Positions 32,955 to 41,185 of a stretch of DNA of 64,000 bases are shown one piece after another (within the stretch, counting starts at the first letter, position 1; each line of letters begins with the position of its first letter). The position numbers and the translations under genes were made by a program. Location: positions 1 through 64,000 of the forward strand of contig NZ_BNAW01000008.1 of the NCBI RefSeq assembly GCF_014654205.1, given 5' to 3'. The stretch is from Amycolatopsis bullii. Lineage in GTDB: Bacteria; Actinomycetota; Actinomycetes; Mycobacteriales; Pseudonocardiaceae. The notes beneath the pieces are model-generated. The model saw only the letters and a program-made list of their open reading frames with translations, was not told the origin of the DNA and ran no database searches.

Positions 32955-33920
32955 TCAGGGCCGCGCGAACGCGTCCACGCCGGTGAGCTGGGCCGACAGC
33001 GTCCACAGGCGCGCGGCCTGCTCGCGGTCGACGGCGTACCGGCGGACACCCGAGGCCGCGAGGCCCTCGGCGTCCTCCGGCGCGAGCTCGGCGACGTCGC
33101 AGTCCTCCAGGTACAGCCCGCCGAGCCCGGCCAGCTGGGGCGAGGTGGCGGCCCAGACCGTGGTCGCGGCGCCCTGCTCGGGCGTCTTGAACTGCATCAG
33201 GACGTTCCCGGCCTCGTCGATCCAGCCGCGTTCGATCATTTCCTCCCGCGGCAGGTGCCGCTGCAGCGGCGTCATGATGCCGCCGGGGTGCAGGGCGAAC
33301 GCGTGGACGTCCTTCTCCGCGCCCAGCTGGTCGAGGTGGACGGCGAAGAGCACGTTCGCCGTCTTCGCCTGGCCGTAGGCCTGCCACTTCTCGTAGCCGG
33401 TCTCGAACTGCACGTCGTCCCAGCGGATCGGCGAGTAGTGGTGGCCGCGCGAGGACAGCGAGACCACGCGGGCACCCTCGGCGACCGCCGGCCACAGCCG
33501 GTTGACCAGCGCGAAGTGGCCGAGGTGGTTGGTGGCGAACTGGGCCTCCCAACCCGGCCCGACGCGGGTCTCCGGGCAGGCCATGATGCCGGCGTTGGCG
33601 ATGAGCAGGTCGATCCGCCGCCCGGTCGCCAGGAACCGGTCGGCGAACGCGCGGACGCTCTCGAGGTCGCCCAGGTCCAGCTCGCCGACCTCGACGTTCC
33701 CGATCCCGGCGAGCGCCTCCTCGGCGGTCTCGCGGCGGCGGGCCGGGACGACGACGTGGGCGCCGGCGCCGGTCAGCGCGCGGGTGGTTTCGAGGCCGAT
33801 CCCGGAGTACCCGCCGGTGACGACGGCGAGCTTCCCGGTGAGGTCGATGCCTGCGACGGCTTCGGCGGCCGTGGTGGTGGCGCCGAAGCCCGAGCCGATC
33901 TTGTGCTGTGCGGTGGTCAT
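32955..33920 (-). CDS. SDR family oxidoreductase
   Basis: The product has 321 residues: cofactor motif VVTGGYSGIGLETTRAL with a following basic patch (PARRRETAEE) that favours NADP(H), LLIANAGIMACPETRV, FATNHLGHFALVNRLW and the catalytic Tyr-Lys in KWQAYGQAKTANVLF preceded by serine in VVSLSSRGHH. It resembles retinol-dehydrogenase-like/light-dependent protochlorophyllide-type SDRs. The gene is preceded by a promoter with the geometry of MerR-regulated genes and appears to be leaderless. Confidence 0.9.
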   Translation of the reverse strand: MTTAQHKIGSGFGATTTAAEAVAGIDLTGKLAVVTGGYSGIGLETTRALTGAGAHVVVPARRRETAEEALAGIGNVEVGELDLGDLESVRAFADRFLATGRRIDLLIANAGIMACPETRVGPGWEAQFATNHLGHFALVNRLWPAVAEGARVVSLSSRGHHYSPIRWDDVQFETGYEKWQAYGQAKTANVLFAVHLDQLGAEKDVHAFALHPGGIMTPLQRHLPREEMIERGWIDEAGNVLMQFKTPEQGAATTVWAATSPQLAGLGGLYLEDCDVAELAPEDAEGLAASGVRRYAVDREQAARLWTLSAQLTGVDAFARP

Positions 33921-33927
33921 GGGTCCG

Positions 33928-33958
33928 ACGCTACGAGCTGGAGTGCACTCCAGCGCAA
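33928..33958 (-). promoter_or_regulatory. MerR-type promoter of the SDR gene
   Basis: Read leftwards: -35 TTGCGC (33958-33953), a 19-base spacer and -10 TAGCGT (33933-33928), then seven bases to the ATG at 33920. The 18-bp perfect palindrome GCTGGAGTGCACTCCAGC (33937-33954) fills the spacer. Over-long 19-bp spacers with a central palindrome are the hallmark of promoters that MerR-family activators untwist. No merR gene is visible in the window. Confidence 0.75.
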
Positions 33959-34024
33959 ATCGCGGACGGGGCCGAAACGGGGGACAATCGCCGGGAGAGG
34001 CGCAGCCGACCCAGGAAGGCTCTG

Positions 34025-34567
34025 ATGTCCGACTACTACGGGAACCAGCCCCAGGACGTCCGCCCGGGGATCGACGCGCGCCGCCTGTGGGCGGGCGGCG
34101 TGGCGACGGCGGTGGTCGCGGCCCTGCTCGCGGTCGTCGGGCTGCTGGTCGCACGCGGGATCTTCGAGGTCGAAGTGCTCGCCCCAAAAGGCGAAGGCGT
34201 CTGGGGCAACGCGAGCACCACGACGTACGCGCTGGTCGCCGCCGCGGTGGCCCTGCTCGCCACCGGGCTGATGCACCTGCTGAGCGTCGCGACCCCGGCG
34301 CCGTCGCAGTTCTTCGGCTGGATCATGGTGCTGGTCACGCTGATCGCGGTGGTGCTGCCGCTGACCCTGACGGTGGCGCCGAGCGCGAAGATCGCCACGG
34401 CGGCGATCAACCTGGTGATCGGCCTGGTCATCGCCGCGGTGGTGAACAGCATGGCGGCCAGCGCCCGCACGCTGCACCGGCGGCGCACCCAGCAGAGCGC
34501 GGCGCCGCCGCCGACCCGGCAGTACCCGCAGCAGCAGCCCCCGCCGACCCGCTACTACGACCAGTGA
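34025..34567 (+). CDS. DUF6069 family membrane protein
   Basis: The product has 180 residues. Four hydrophobic helices (LWAGGVATAVVAALLAVVGL; TTTYALVAAAVALLATGLMH; FFGWIMVLVTLIAVVLPLTL; IATAAINLVIGLVIAAVVNS) match DUF6069, with VEVLAPKGEGVWGNA in the first loop. A Gln/Pro-rich tail (PPTRQYPQQQPPPTRYYDQ) follows. Role unknown. It is translationally coupled (GTGA) to the deazaflavin-dependent enzyme gene. Confidence 0.85.
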   Translation: MSDYYGNQPQDVRPGIDARRLWAGGVATAVVAALLAVVGLLVARGIFEVEVLAPKGEGVWGNASTTTYALVAAAVALLATGLMHLLSVATPAPSQFFGWIMVLVTLIAVVLPLTLTVAPSAKIATAAINLVIGLVIAAVVNSMAASARTLHRRRTQQSAAPPPTRQYPQQQPPPTRYYDQ

Positions 34568-34995
34568 CGGTGGACACCGCCGACGTGCGGGCGACGAACC
34601 GCCGCGTGATCGAGCAGTTCCGCGCGGGCGGCGAGGTCGAGGGCATGCACCGCGAGCGGCTGGTGCTGCTCACGACGACGGGCCGCCGCTCGGGCGAGCC
34701 GCGCACGGTCCCGATGATGTACCACCGCGACGGCGACCGGCTGCTGGTGGTGGCGTCGAACATCGGGGCGCCGAAGCACCCGGACTGGTACCTGAACCTC
34801 GCGGAGGATCCGCGGGTGAAAGTGGAGGTCGACGGCCGCGAGTTCGAGGCGGAGGCGTTGCCCCTGCTGGGCGCGGACTACGTGCGGATGTGGACCGAAC
34901 TGGAGAAGCACTACCCGTTCCTCGCCGATCACCAGGCCAAGGCTCGGCAAGCCAAGCGGGTCATCCCGATCGTGGAGCTGTCCGAAGAGGACTGA
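34564..34995 (+). CDS. Deazaflavin (F420)-dependent nitroreductase family protein
   Basis: The product has 143 residues with a GTG start overlapping the previous stop. The motif set LVLLTTTGRRSGEPRTVPMM, LLVVASNIGAPKHPDWYLNL and VKVEVDGREFEAEALPL matches the Ddn/split-barrel F420-binding family. Such enzymes reduce quinones or nitro compounds with F420H2. Mycobacterium and related actinobacteria make F420, so the cofactor should be available. Confidence 0.9.
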   Translation: MTVDTADVRATNRRVIEQFRAGGEVEGMHRERLVLLTTTGRRSGEPRTVPMMYHRDGDRLLVVASNIGAPKHPDWYLNLAEDPRVKVEVDGREFEAEALPLLGADYVRMWTELEKHYPFLADHQAKARQAKRVIPIVELSEED

Positions 34996-35007
34996 CACGG
35001 CCGGGTG

Positions 35008-35058
35008 CAGTGAATGACTCATTCCTGGCGTCAGACGCCAGGAACGAGTCATTCACTG
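35008..35058. repeat. 51-base intergenic palindrome, second copy of the family
   Basis: Two 25-base arms flank a single A; the arms differ at one position. The left arm begins CAGTGAATGACTCATTCC and is identical to 19534-19558. It sits between the stops of convergent genes (34995 and 35077), so a terminator role is plausible. The central GCGTCAGACGC also occurs twice at 9869-9910. Confidence 0.85.
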
Positions 35059-35076
35059 CGTTGGGTGGCGACCGTC

Positions 35077-35880
35077 CTACTTGCTCGCCACCCGGCGGTA
35101 CCGGGCCGTCGCCAGCGGGGCGAAGATCGCGATGATCGCCAAGCAGCACAGGATCGCGTACAGCGCCGCGTTCTCCGCAGGCCAGCCCGTCGGCGGGGCG
35201 CCGAACCGGTTGCCGAACAGGTCGCGCGTCGCGTTGATCACCGCCGTGAACGGGTTCCAGTCCGCGATCGCCTTCAGGAACGCCGGGAGCGTGTCCGTCG
35301 GGACGAACGCCGAGGAGATGAAGCTCAGCGGGAACATCCAGATCAGCCCCGCGCTCTGCGCCACCTCGACGCTGCGCGCCGCCAGGCCGATCAGCGCGCC
35401 GACCCAGGACAGGGCCCACGCGAACATCAGCATCACCAGGTAGCCCAGCAGCGCGTCCCAGAAGCTGCCGCGGATGCGCCAGCCCACCAGCAGCCCGCAC
35501 AGGGACATCACGACCAGCGCCACCACGCTCACGACCAGGTCCGACGTCGTGCGGCCGAGGACCACCGCGATGCGGGACATCGGCAGCGAGCGGAACCGGT
35601 CGATGATGCCCTTCTGCAGGTCGTTGGCGAAGCCGATGACCGTGAACGCCGAGTTGAACGCCACCGTCTGGGCGAAGATCCCGGCGATCAGGAACTCGCG
35701 GTACGCCGCCCCGCCCGCTTCGCCGCCGATCGCGTTGCCGAAGACGTAGGCGAACAGCAGGACGAACATGATCGGCTGCAGCGTCGCGGCCATCAGCCAG
35801 TCGGGGTTGCGGCGGACGTTCACCAGGTTGCGCCACGTGACGATGCCGCCGTCGGAGATGCTTTTGGCGAGCGCGTTCAC
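35077..35880 (-). CDS. ABC-2 type exporter permease (DrrB-like)
   Basis: The product has 267 residues and six predicted membrane helices. NVRRNPDWLMAATLQPIMFV near the N-terminus, FANDLQKGIIDRFRSLPMSR in the first long loop and FPLSFISSAFVPTDTLPAFL are characteristic of the DrrB/daunorubicin-resistance permease family. Its GTG start overlaps the ATPase gene (GTGA). Together they should export a lipid-like or drug-like compound. No biosynthetic genes are nearby to name the substrate. Confidence 0.92.
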   Translation of the reverse strand: MNALAKSISDGGIVTWRNLVNVRRNPDWLMAATLQPIMFVLLFAYVFGNAIGGEAGGAAYREFLIAGIFAQTVAFNSAFTVIGFANDLQKGIIDRFRSLPMSRIAVVLGRTTSDLVVSVVALVVMSLCGLLVGWRIRGSFWDALLGYLVMLMFAWALSWVGALIGLAARSVEVAQSAGLIWMFPLSFISSAFVPTDTLPAFLKAIADWNPFTAVINATRDLFGNRFGAPPTGWPAENAALYAILCCLAIIAIFAPLATARYRRVASK

Positions 35881-36851
35881 TTCGCGGCCTCCTCAGCCGA
35901 AGCACCGTGGCCGGTCAGGGACAGGAAGACGTCGTCCAGGGTCGGGCGGTGCAGGCCGACGTCCTGGACCGTGATGCCGTGGGAGTCGAGCCGCCGCAAC
36001 GCCTCGATCAGCGCCTTCGGCCCGGTGTCGACGAGGATCTCGGCCCGCCGCGTGTGACCGTCGCCGGACGGCTCGCCGGTGCCCACCTCGCGCAGGACGT
36101 CCAGCGTCGCCGGCAGGTCCTCGGCCGACGCGACGACCAGCTCCAGGCGCTCACCGCCGATCTGGGCCTTGAGCTCGTCCGCGGTGCCGCGCGCGATCAC
36201 CCGGCCGTGGTCGATCACCACGATGGAGTCGGCGAGGTGGTCGGCCTCTTCGAGGTACTGCGTGGTCAGCAGGACGGTCGTGCCGTCGGCCACGAGCTCT
36301 TTGATGACCTCCCAGGTGTCGAGCCGCCCGCCCGGGTCGAGGCCGGTGGTCGGCTCGTCCAGCACGACGACGGTCGGCTCCGCGACCAGCGCACCGGCCA
36401 GGTCGAGCCGGCGGCGCATGCCACCGGAGTAGCCCTTCGCCGGCCGGTCGGCGGCCTCCTCGAGCCGGAACCGGCTGAGCAGCTCGCGGGCCCGCGAGCG
36501 GGCCGCGGCCTTCTTGCGGCCGTAGAGCCGCCCGACCATGTAGAGGTTCTCGAAGCCGGTGAGGTTCTCGTCGACGGCCGCGTACTGGCCGGACAGCCCG
36601 ATCCGCTGCCGCACCTCGTCCGGCTCGGCCAGCACGTCGTACCCGGCCACGTGCGCCGACCCGGAGTCCGGGCGCAGCAGCGTGGTCAGGATGCGCACGG
36701 TGGTGGTCTTCCCGGCGCCGTTCGGGCCGAGCAGGCCGAGCACCTGCCCGGCCGGGATGTCGAGGTCGACACCGTCGAGCGCGCGCGTCGAACCGTAGGT
36801 CTTCACGAGCCCGCGTACCCGGACGGCGGTGTCCGGCTCCGGCTGTGGCAT
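35877..36851 (-). CDS. ABC exporter ATP-binding protein (DrrA-like)
   Basis: The product has 324 residues from ATG 36851, which has GGGGGAG seven bases upstream; an earlier in-frame start ten codons up is less likely. Motifs: Walker A LLGPNGAGKTTTVRIL, Q-loop IGLSGQYAAVDENLTG, signature YSGGMRRRLDLAGALV, Walker B VVVLDEPTTGLDP and the H-loop region LLTTQYLEEADHLADSI. The C-terminal DUF4162-like extension ends RPTLDDVFLSLTGH, characteristic of DrrA-type subunits. Confidence 0.93.
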   Translation of the reverse strand: MPQPEPDTAVRVRGLVKTYGSTRALDGVDLDIPAGQVLGLLGPNGAGKTTTVRILTTLLRPDSGSAHVAGYDVLAEPDEVRQRIGLSGQYAAVDENLTGFENLYMVGRLYGRKKAAARSRARELLSRFRLEEAADRPAKGYSGGMRRRLDLAGALVAEPTVVVLDEPTTGLDPGGRLDTWEVIKELVADGTTVLLTTQYLEEADHLADSIVVIDHGRVIARGTADELKAQIGGERLELVVASAEDLPATLDVLREVGTGEPSGDGHTRRAEILVDTGPKALIEALRRLDSHGITVQDVGLHRPTLDDVFLSLTGHGASAEEAAK

Positions 36852-36914
36852 GTCGGCTCCCCCTTCAGGTGACCCCGACAAGCTAGGCCAAGCTGCCCGA
36901 TTTGTCCTCCGGGT

Positions 36915-37430
36915 TTATCCCTGGTTCGCGGACAGCGTGACGGCGAACTCCGGCGGCGTCCGCAGCGTCTGGAACACGACGCAGTAGCGCTCGGTCAGCT
37001 TCTTCAGCGTGACGAGCTGCTCTTCGGAAGCGTCGGTGTCCAGGTCGAACGACAGCCGGATGGCGCGGAAGCCCACCGGCGCGTCCTTGGCGACGGCCAG
37101 CGTGCCGCGGAAGTCGAGGTCGCCCTCGGCCCGGACGCGCCCGCCGCGGACGGCGAGCCCGAGCGACGTCGCGACGGCCCGCAATGTCACCCCCGCGCAG
37201 GCGGCGAGCGCTTCGAGCAGCATGTCCCCCGAGCAGGCGAGGGTGCCGTCGCCGCCGGTGGCCGGGTGCAGGCCGGCCTCGACGACCGCGCGGCCGGTTT
37301 CGACCTTGCAGGAGATGCCCAGGCCGTCCAGTTCGGCGTCGGCGTGCAGCGTGACGAGCGCGCTCTCCGGCTGCTCGCGGTACTTGTCCTTCAGCGGTGC
37401 CTGTGTCGCGCGCAGCTCTTCGGTGTCCAT
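36915..37430 (-). CDS. OsmC family protein
   Basis: The product has 171 residues. The OsmC-fold signature cysteines are in the helix LACSGDMLLEALAACAGVTL and in RYCVVFQTLRTPP. Ohr/OsmC proteins use a cysteine pair to reduce organic hydroperoxides. Here the DNA-distal cysteine sits in CAGVTL and the second in YCVVF, a plausible pair. It starts 24 bases after the terminator that ends the metalloprotease gene, so it has its own short promoter region or depends on read-through. Confidence 0.85.
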   Translation of the reverse strand: MDTEELRATQAPLKDKYREQPESALVTLHADAELDGLGISCKVETGRAVVEAGLHPATGGDGTLACSGDMLLEALAACAGVTLRAVATSLGLAVRGGRVRAEGDLDFRGTLAVAKDAPVGFRAIRLSFDLDTDASEEQLVTLKKLTERYCVVFQTLRTPPEFAVTLSANQG

Positions 37431-37453
37431 CCGCCGATTCTGCTCCGGAAACG

Positions 37454-37489
37454 CCGAAGCGGGGAGACCGCGTGGTCTCCCCGCTTCGG
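37454..37489 (-). terminator. Stem-loop terminator of the M4 metalloprotease gene
   Basis: CCGAAGCGGGGAGACC (37454-37469) pairs perfectly with 37474-37489 around the loop GCGT. It lies 16 bases after the metalloprotease stop codon (leftward transcription) and 24 bases before the OsmC start. Confidence 0.85.
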
Positions 37490-37504
37490 ATCAGTGGTTC
37501 AGCT

Positions 37505-39781
37505 TCAGCTCAGGGTCACGGCCACGTCGTCGATGACGAACGAGGTCTGCAGCGAGCTGTCTTCGGTGCCGCTGAACTTCAGCGCCAGGGTGCCACCGGC
37601 GGCCGACGAGACGTCGATCGTCTTGAGCGTGTACCCGGTGCCCTTGTTCAGGTTGGAGTAGCTGCCCAGCGTCGTGCTGCCGTTGGTGACGGTCAGCTTG
37701 TCGTAGGCGGTCGTGGTGGTGGTCTCCGCCGTGTCGATGTGCAGGTAGAACGTCAGGCTGGCGTGGCAGCCCGCCGGGATGCTCACCGACTGGGCGACGG
37801 CTTCGGTGTGGGTCGAGCCGTAGCCGTCGAGGTAGGCGCTGTACGTGCCGCCGTGCGCCGCCTCACCCGAGGACGCCCACTGGCCGATCGCGCCGGTGTC
37901 GCCGGTCCAGCTGGAAGCACCCGACTCGAAGCCGCCGTTGGCGATCTTCTGGCCGGAGCAGCCGCCGGTGGTGCCGACGGTCCAGGTGAACGACGCCGTG
38001 CCGGTCTTGCCGGCCGCGTCCTTCGCCGTCACCGTGACGTTCGAGGTGCCCGCGGTGGTTGCGGTGCCCGAGATCGTGCCGGTGGAGGCGTTGATCGAGA
38101 GGCCGGCCGGCAGGCCCGAGGCCGACCAGGTGTACGGCGCGGTGCCGCCGGAAGCCGACAGCGGCAGGTTGACCGAAGCGCCGGTCACGGTCGACTGGTT
38201 GCCCGGGTTCGAAACGGTGACCGTGCCGGTCGCCGAGCAGGTCGGGTCGGCCGACTGCGCCGGCACGCTGATCGCGTCCCACGCCGCCTTGACGGTGTTG
38301 AACTCGGTGCAGCTGCCCGGGAACAGGTTCTTCGCCGCGGTCAGGGTCCAGGTGCGGTACTTGAGGTACGAGCTGCTGGAGGTCTTGAGCAGCATCGCGT
38401 TGTAGAAGATCTTCACCGCGGTCTGGACGCCGAGGCCGGTGATGGTGGAGTTGTTGCACGTGGTGCTGGTCGGCTGGCCGTTGGTCGGGTTCGTGCCCTC
38501 GGCCAGCAGGTAGAACCAGTGGTTGCCGGGGCCGGCGGCCGCGTGCACCTCACCGTTGGGGACACTGCTGTCGTAGCAGTTCTTGTCGCCCAGCGCCGAC
38601 GGGTTGTACATGTTGCGGATCGGGCCGGAGCCGACCAGGTTGACCTGCTCGCCGACGAGGAAGTCCGGCTTGTCGTAGGGAGCGGGCTCGTTCGCGAACC
38701 ACTCGGTCGAGGCGCCGAAGACGTCCGCGACGAACTCCTGGGTGCCCGCGCCCGAGATGCCGCCCGGGGTGTGGTCGTCGATGCCGTGGCCGTGCTCGTG
38801 CGCGACGACGTCGATCGAGCCGATCCAGCCGCCGGCGGTGTTCTTGCCGATCTGGACCTGGCTGCCGTCGTAGTAGGCGTTCTGGTCGTTGAGGCCGACG
38901 CGGATCGGCCAGCCGCCGCCGTTGCCGTCGAAGCCGTTGCGGCCCAGCCACTGCGAGAGCATCTTGTTCTCGGTTTGGGCGGCGAACAGCGCGTCGACGC
39001 AGCCGGTTTCGCGGTTGCTGGCGGTGCCGTTGCCCCAGAGGTCGTCCGGTCCGCTGAAGGTGGTGTTGTTGGCCGCGTCCTGGCAGGACGTGTTGGTGAT
39101 CGTCGGGTCCTTCAGCGAGTACGTGCTGCCCGAGTGCGTGGTGTCGAGGTGCACCGGGTTCGGGCCGTTCCACGCGCTGGTGCCGTCGCCGTTGAGGACG
39201 TGCTCCTGGGTCTTGAGCACCTTCCCGGTGGCGGCGTCGACGATGACGTCGAGCCGGCTCGGGCCTTCGGCGTCCCGGCCGACGACCGTGCTCTTCCACG
39301 CCAGCGTCGGCGTGCCGAGCGCGTAGACGACCTGCTGCGCGGGGCTGACGCTGTCCACCGCGGACAGCTGCTGCCGGGCGGTCGCCTCGGCCGCGTCCTT
39401 CGAGACCTTCGCCGTGGTGGTGGCCAGGTTGATGGTCTGGTCCTGCGCGACGGAGGTGCCGAGCACCTGGCCCGTCGAGTCGGTCGCGACGACGAAGTCG
39501 CCACCCACCACGGCCAGGCCCTTGTAGCTGCGCTCGTAGGGGATGTACTTCAGCCCGTTGGTGGCGGAAATCGCCTTCTGGGCCACGAAAACGTCGTCCG
39601 CGCTCGCGTGCAGCGCGGCGGGCCGGCTCGCCACGAGCCCGGCCGCCGCCGACACGGCCAGGGTCTGGGCGTCGGGGACGGCGTTCGGGGTGGTGGGCTG
39701 GGCCTGGGCGGTGGTGGTCGTGCACACCGCGGCGATGAGGGCGCCGCTCGCGGCCAAGACGAATGGACGTCTCAGTTGCAT
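37505..39781 (-). CDS. Secreted M4 (thermolysin-family) metalloprotease with Ig-like and C-terminal domains
   Basis: The product has 758 residues. Order: signal peptide (LRRPFVLAASGALIAAVCTT), FTP/PepSY propeptide (about 35-200), catalytic domain (about 210-490), an Ig-like putative domain (NPGNQSTVTGASVNLPLSAS to ASFTWTVG) and a C-terminal jelly-roll-like module (NGGFESGASSWTGD to FVIDDVAVTLS). Zinc site: IDVVAHEHGHGIDD gives HExxH, and GTQEFVADVFG gives the third ligand glutamate, 17 residues later rather than the 20 of thermolysin. The transition-state histidine is in EVHAAAGPGNHWFYLL. HEHGH replaces the usual HELTH, so this is a divergent M4 member but with all catalytic residues. Confidence 0.9.
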   Translation of the reverse strand: MQLRRPFVLAASGALIAAVCTTTTAQAQPTTPNAVPDAQTLAVSAAAGLVASRPAALHASADDVFVAQKAISATNGLKYIPYERSYKGLAVVGGDFVVATDSTGQVLGTSVAQDQTINLATTTAKVSKDAAEATARQQLSAVDSVSPAQQVVYALGTPTLAWKSTVVGRDAEGPSRLDVIVDAATGKVLKTQEHVLNGDGTSAWNGPNPVHLDTTHSGSTYSLKDPTITNTSCQDAANNTTFSGPDDLWGNGTASNRETGCVDALFAAQTENKMLSQWLGRNGFDGNGGGWPIRVGLNDQNAYYDGSQVQIGKNTAGGWIGSIDVVAHEHGHGIDDHTPGGISGAGTQEFVADVFGASTEWFANEPAPYDKPDFLVGEQVNLVGSGPIRNMYNPSALGDKNCYDSSVPNGEVHAAAGPGNHWFYLLAEGTNPTNGQPTSTTCNNSTITGLGVQTAVKIFYNAMLLKTSSSSYLKYRTWTLTAAKNLFPGSCTEFNTVKAAWDAISVPAQSADPTCSATGTVTVSNPGNQSTVTGASVNLPLSASGGTAPYTWSASGLPAGLSINASTGTISGTATTAGTSNVTVTAKDAAGKTGTASFTWTVGTTGGCSGQKIANGGFESGASSWTGDTGAIGQWASSGEAAHGGTYSAYLDGYGSTHTEAVAQSVSIPAGCHASLTFYLHIDTAETTTTTAYDKLTVTNGSTTLGSYSNLNKGTGYTLKTIDVSSAAGGTLALKFSGTEDSSLQTSFVIDDVAVTLS

Positions 39782-40100
39782 CGAAGGATCTCCTCCGGGC
39801 AGGGCGAACCGGCCCGGGGTCGAGCCGGGCCGAGAACGGGGACGACGGGGAAAAATGGTGCGGCTTAGCGGAAATCAGCATCCGGGGTGGAAGGCTCGTG
39901 AACAAGCGACGAACGTAGGAGTCTTATCGGCATGTCGCAATACATCCCAAATAGGACATTCAACGCTATTGGGATTCCGGGTGTTCACTGTCCACTGTGT
40001 ACTGAAGGAAGATCACCGCCGTTCGGGCGATCTTTCCTGCGTCCGAGACGACGAAGGCCCCTTCGCCGGGGTGGCGAAGGGGCCTTCGGGGTACTGAGGG
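39782..40100. other. 319-base intergenic region: protease promoter side and msrA terminator
   Basis: The left part is the leader of the metalloprotease gene. Around 39930-39975 the DNA is A/T-rich and holds a loose inverted repeat (CCCAAATAG ... CTATTGGG), and on the - strand TTGCGA with TACGTT 17 bases later is a possible promoter. The right end holds the msrA terminator. No gene is seen. Confidence 0.5.
40052..40088 (-). terminator. Stem-loop terminator after msrA
   Basis: CGAAGGCCCCTTCGCC (40052-40067) pairs perfectly with 40073-40088 around the loop GGGGT, 12 bases beyond the msrA stop codon. Confidence 0.87.
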
Positions 40101-40616
40101 TCAGGCGGTCTTCTCGCGCTTCGGGAGCTTCCAGCCCGGGCGCACGAAGTGGCACGTGTACCCGTTCGGGATGCGCTGCAGGTAGTCCTGGTGCTCCGGC
40201 TCGGCCTCCCAGAAGTCACCCACCGGGGCGACCTCGGTGACGACCTTGCCCGGCCACAGCCCCGATGCGTCGACGTCGGCGATCGTGTCCTCGGCGACCC
40301 GCTTCTGCTCGTCGTTCTCGAAGAAGATCGCCGAGCGGTAGCTCAGGCCGATGTCGTTGCCCTGGCGGTTCTTCGTCGTCGGGTCGTGCACCTGGAAGAA
40401 GAACTCGAGCAGGTCGCGGAACGTGGTCTGCGCGGGGTCGTAGATCACCTCGATGGCCTCGGCGTGCGTGCCGTGGTTGCGGTATGTGGCGTTGGGGACG
40501 TCGCCGCCGCTGTAACCGACCCGGGTCGAGACCACCCCGGGCTGACGGCGGAACAGCTCCTGCATGCCCCAGAAGCAGCCGCCGGCCAGGACGGCCCTTT
40601 CGGTTGACGTGGTCAC
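40101..40616 (-). CDS. msrA: Peptide methionine sulfoxide reductase A
   Basis: The product has 171 residues with a GTG start. The catalytic cysteine is in [16 protein letters not shown], followed by [20 protein letters not shown] and [39 protein letters not shown]. All MsrA landmarks are intact. It reduces methionine-S-sulfoxide in proteins. It is monocistronic with a strong terminator. Confidence 0.96.
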   Translation of the reverse strand: MTTSTERAVLAGGCFWGMQELFRRQPGVVSTRVGYSGGDVPNATYRNHGTHAEAIEVIYDPAQTTFRDLLEFFFQVHDPTTKNRQGNDIGLSYRSAIFFENDEQKRVAEDTIADVDASGLWPGKVVTEVAPVGDFWEAEPEHQDYLQRIPNGYTCHFVRPGWKLPKREKTA

Positions 40617-40755
40617 GGCGTCACTCCTTCTTCTCGTGCGGTGCTACCGACCGTTACAACTGTCCCGGACCCCCGATGATTCCACGCGGGTGTTACGGAA
40701 GCCTGACGTGACGTGGGACGATGGTCCCGGGACGGGATGACTCCCGGGAGGCGCG

Positions 40756-41133
40756 ATGCGCGACGACATCGCCTCGGAACGCTCCGGTGGCGTGCTGGTC
40801 GTCGAGATGCGCGGTGAGCCGGCAATCACGACGCTGCTGCGCTGGGCGACGGTGCTCGAGACCGCCGTGTGCGAACTGCCGTGGCCCCGGCTCCTGGTCA
40901 TCGACCTCGGCCGGCTGGACTTCCTCTCCGACGGCGGCGTCCGCGGCCTGCTCGAGGCGTTCGACCGCTGCCGCGACCGGGGCCTGCCGGGGTGCCTCGT
41001 CGCACCGCCCGGCACCGGCGTCGACCGGGTGGTCCGCCGCACCCGGCTGGTCGAGCGCGTCCCGGTGTTCCCGGACCGCCTGGCGACGATCGTCGCCTAC
41101 CAGCCGGTCGAGGTGCGCTGGCTGCCTTGCTGA
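40756..41133 (+). CDS. STAS-domain protein (anti-anti-sigma-factor-like)
   Basis: The product has 125 residues with a good ribosome site (GGGAGG). The fold signature is LLVIDLGRLDFLSDGGVRGL followed by LEAFDRCRDRGLPGCLVAPP. In classic antagonists the phosphorylated serine lies in D-S-S-G; here the position reads S-D-G-G, so a serine is present but shifted and regulation by phosphorylation is uncertain. No sigma or anti-sigma gene lies beside it. Confidence 0.8.
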   Translation: MRDDIASERSGGVLVVEMRGEPAITTLLRWATVLETAVCELPWPRLLVIDLGRLDFLSDGGVRGLLEAFDRCRDRGLPGCLVAPPGTGVDRVVRRTRLVERVPVFPDRLATIVAYQPVEVRWLPC

Positions 41134-41185
41134 GCGTCATCGTGGCGTCACGCCTCGGTGCGCGGCTGCTTCACCTGGTGAAACG

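Noticed and set aside
35077..36851. DrrAB-like exporter as part of an antibiotic gene cluster
   Set aside because: No synthase, tailoring or resistance genes adjoin it. Such exporters are common housekeeping transporters in actinobacteria.
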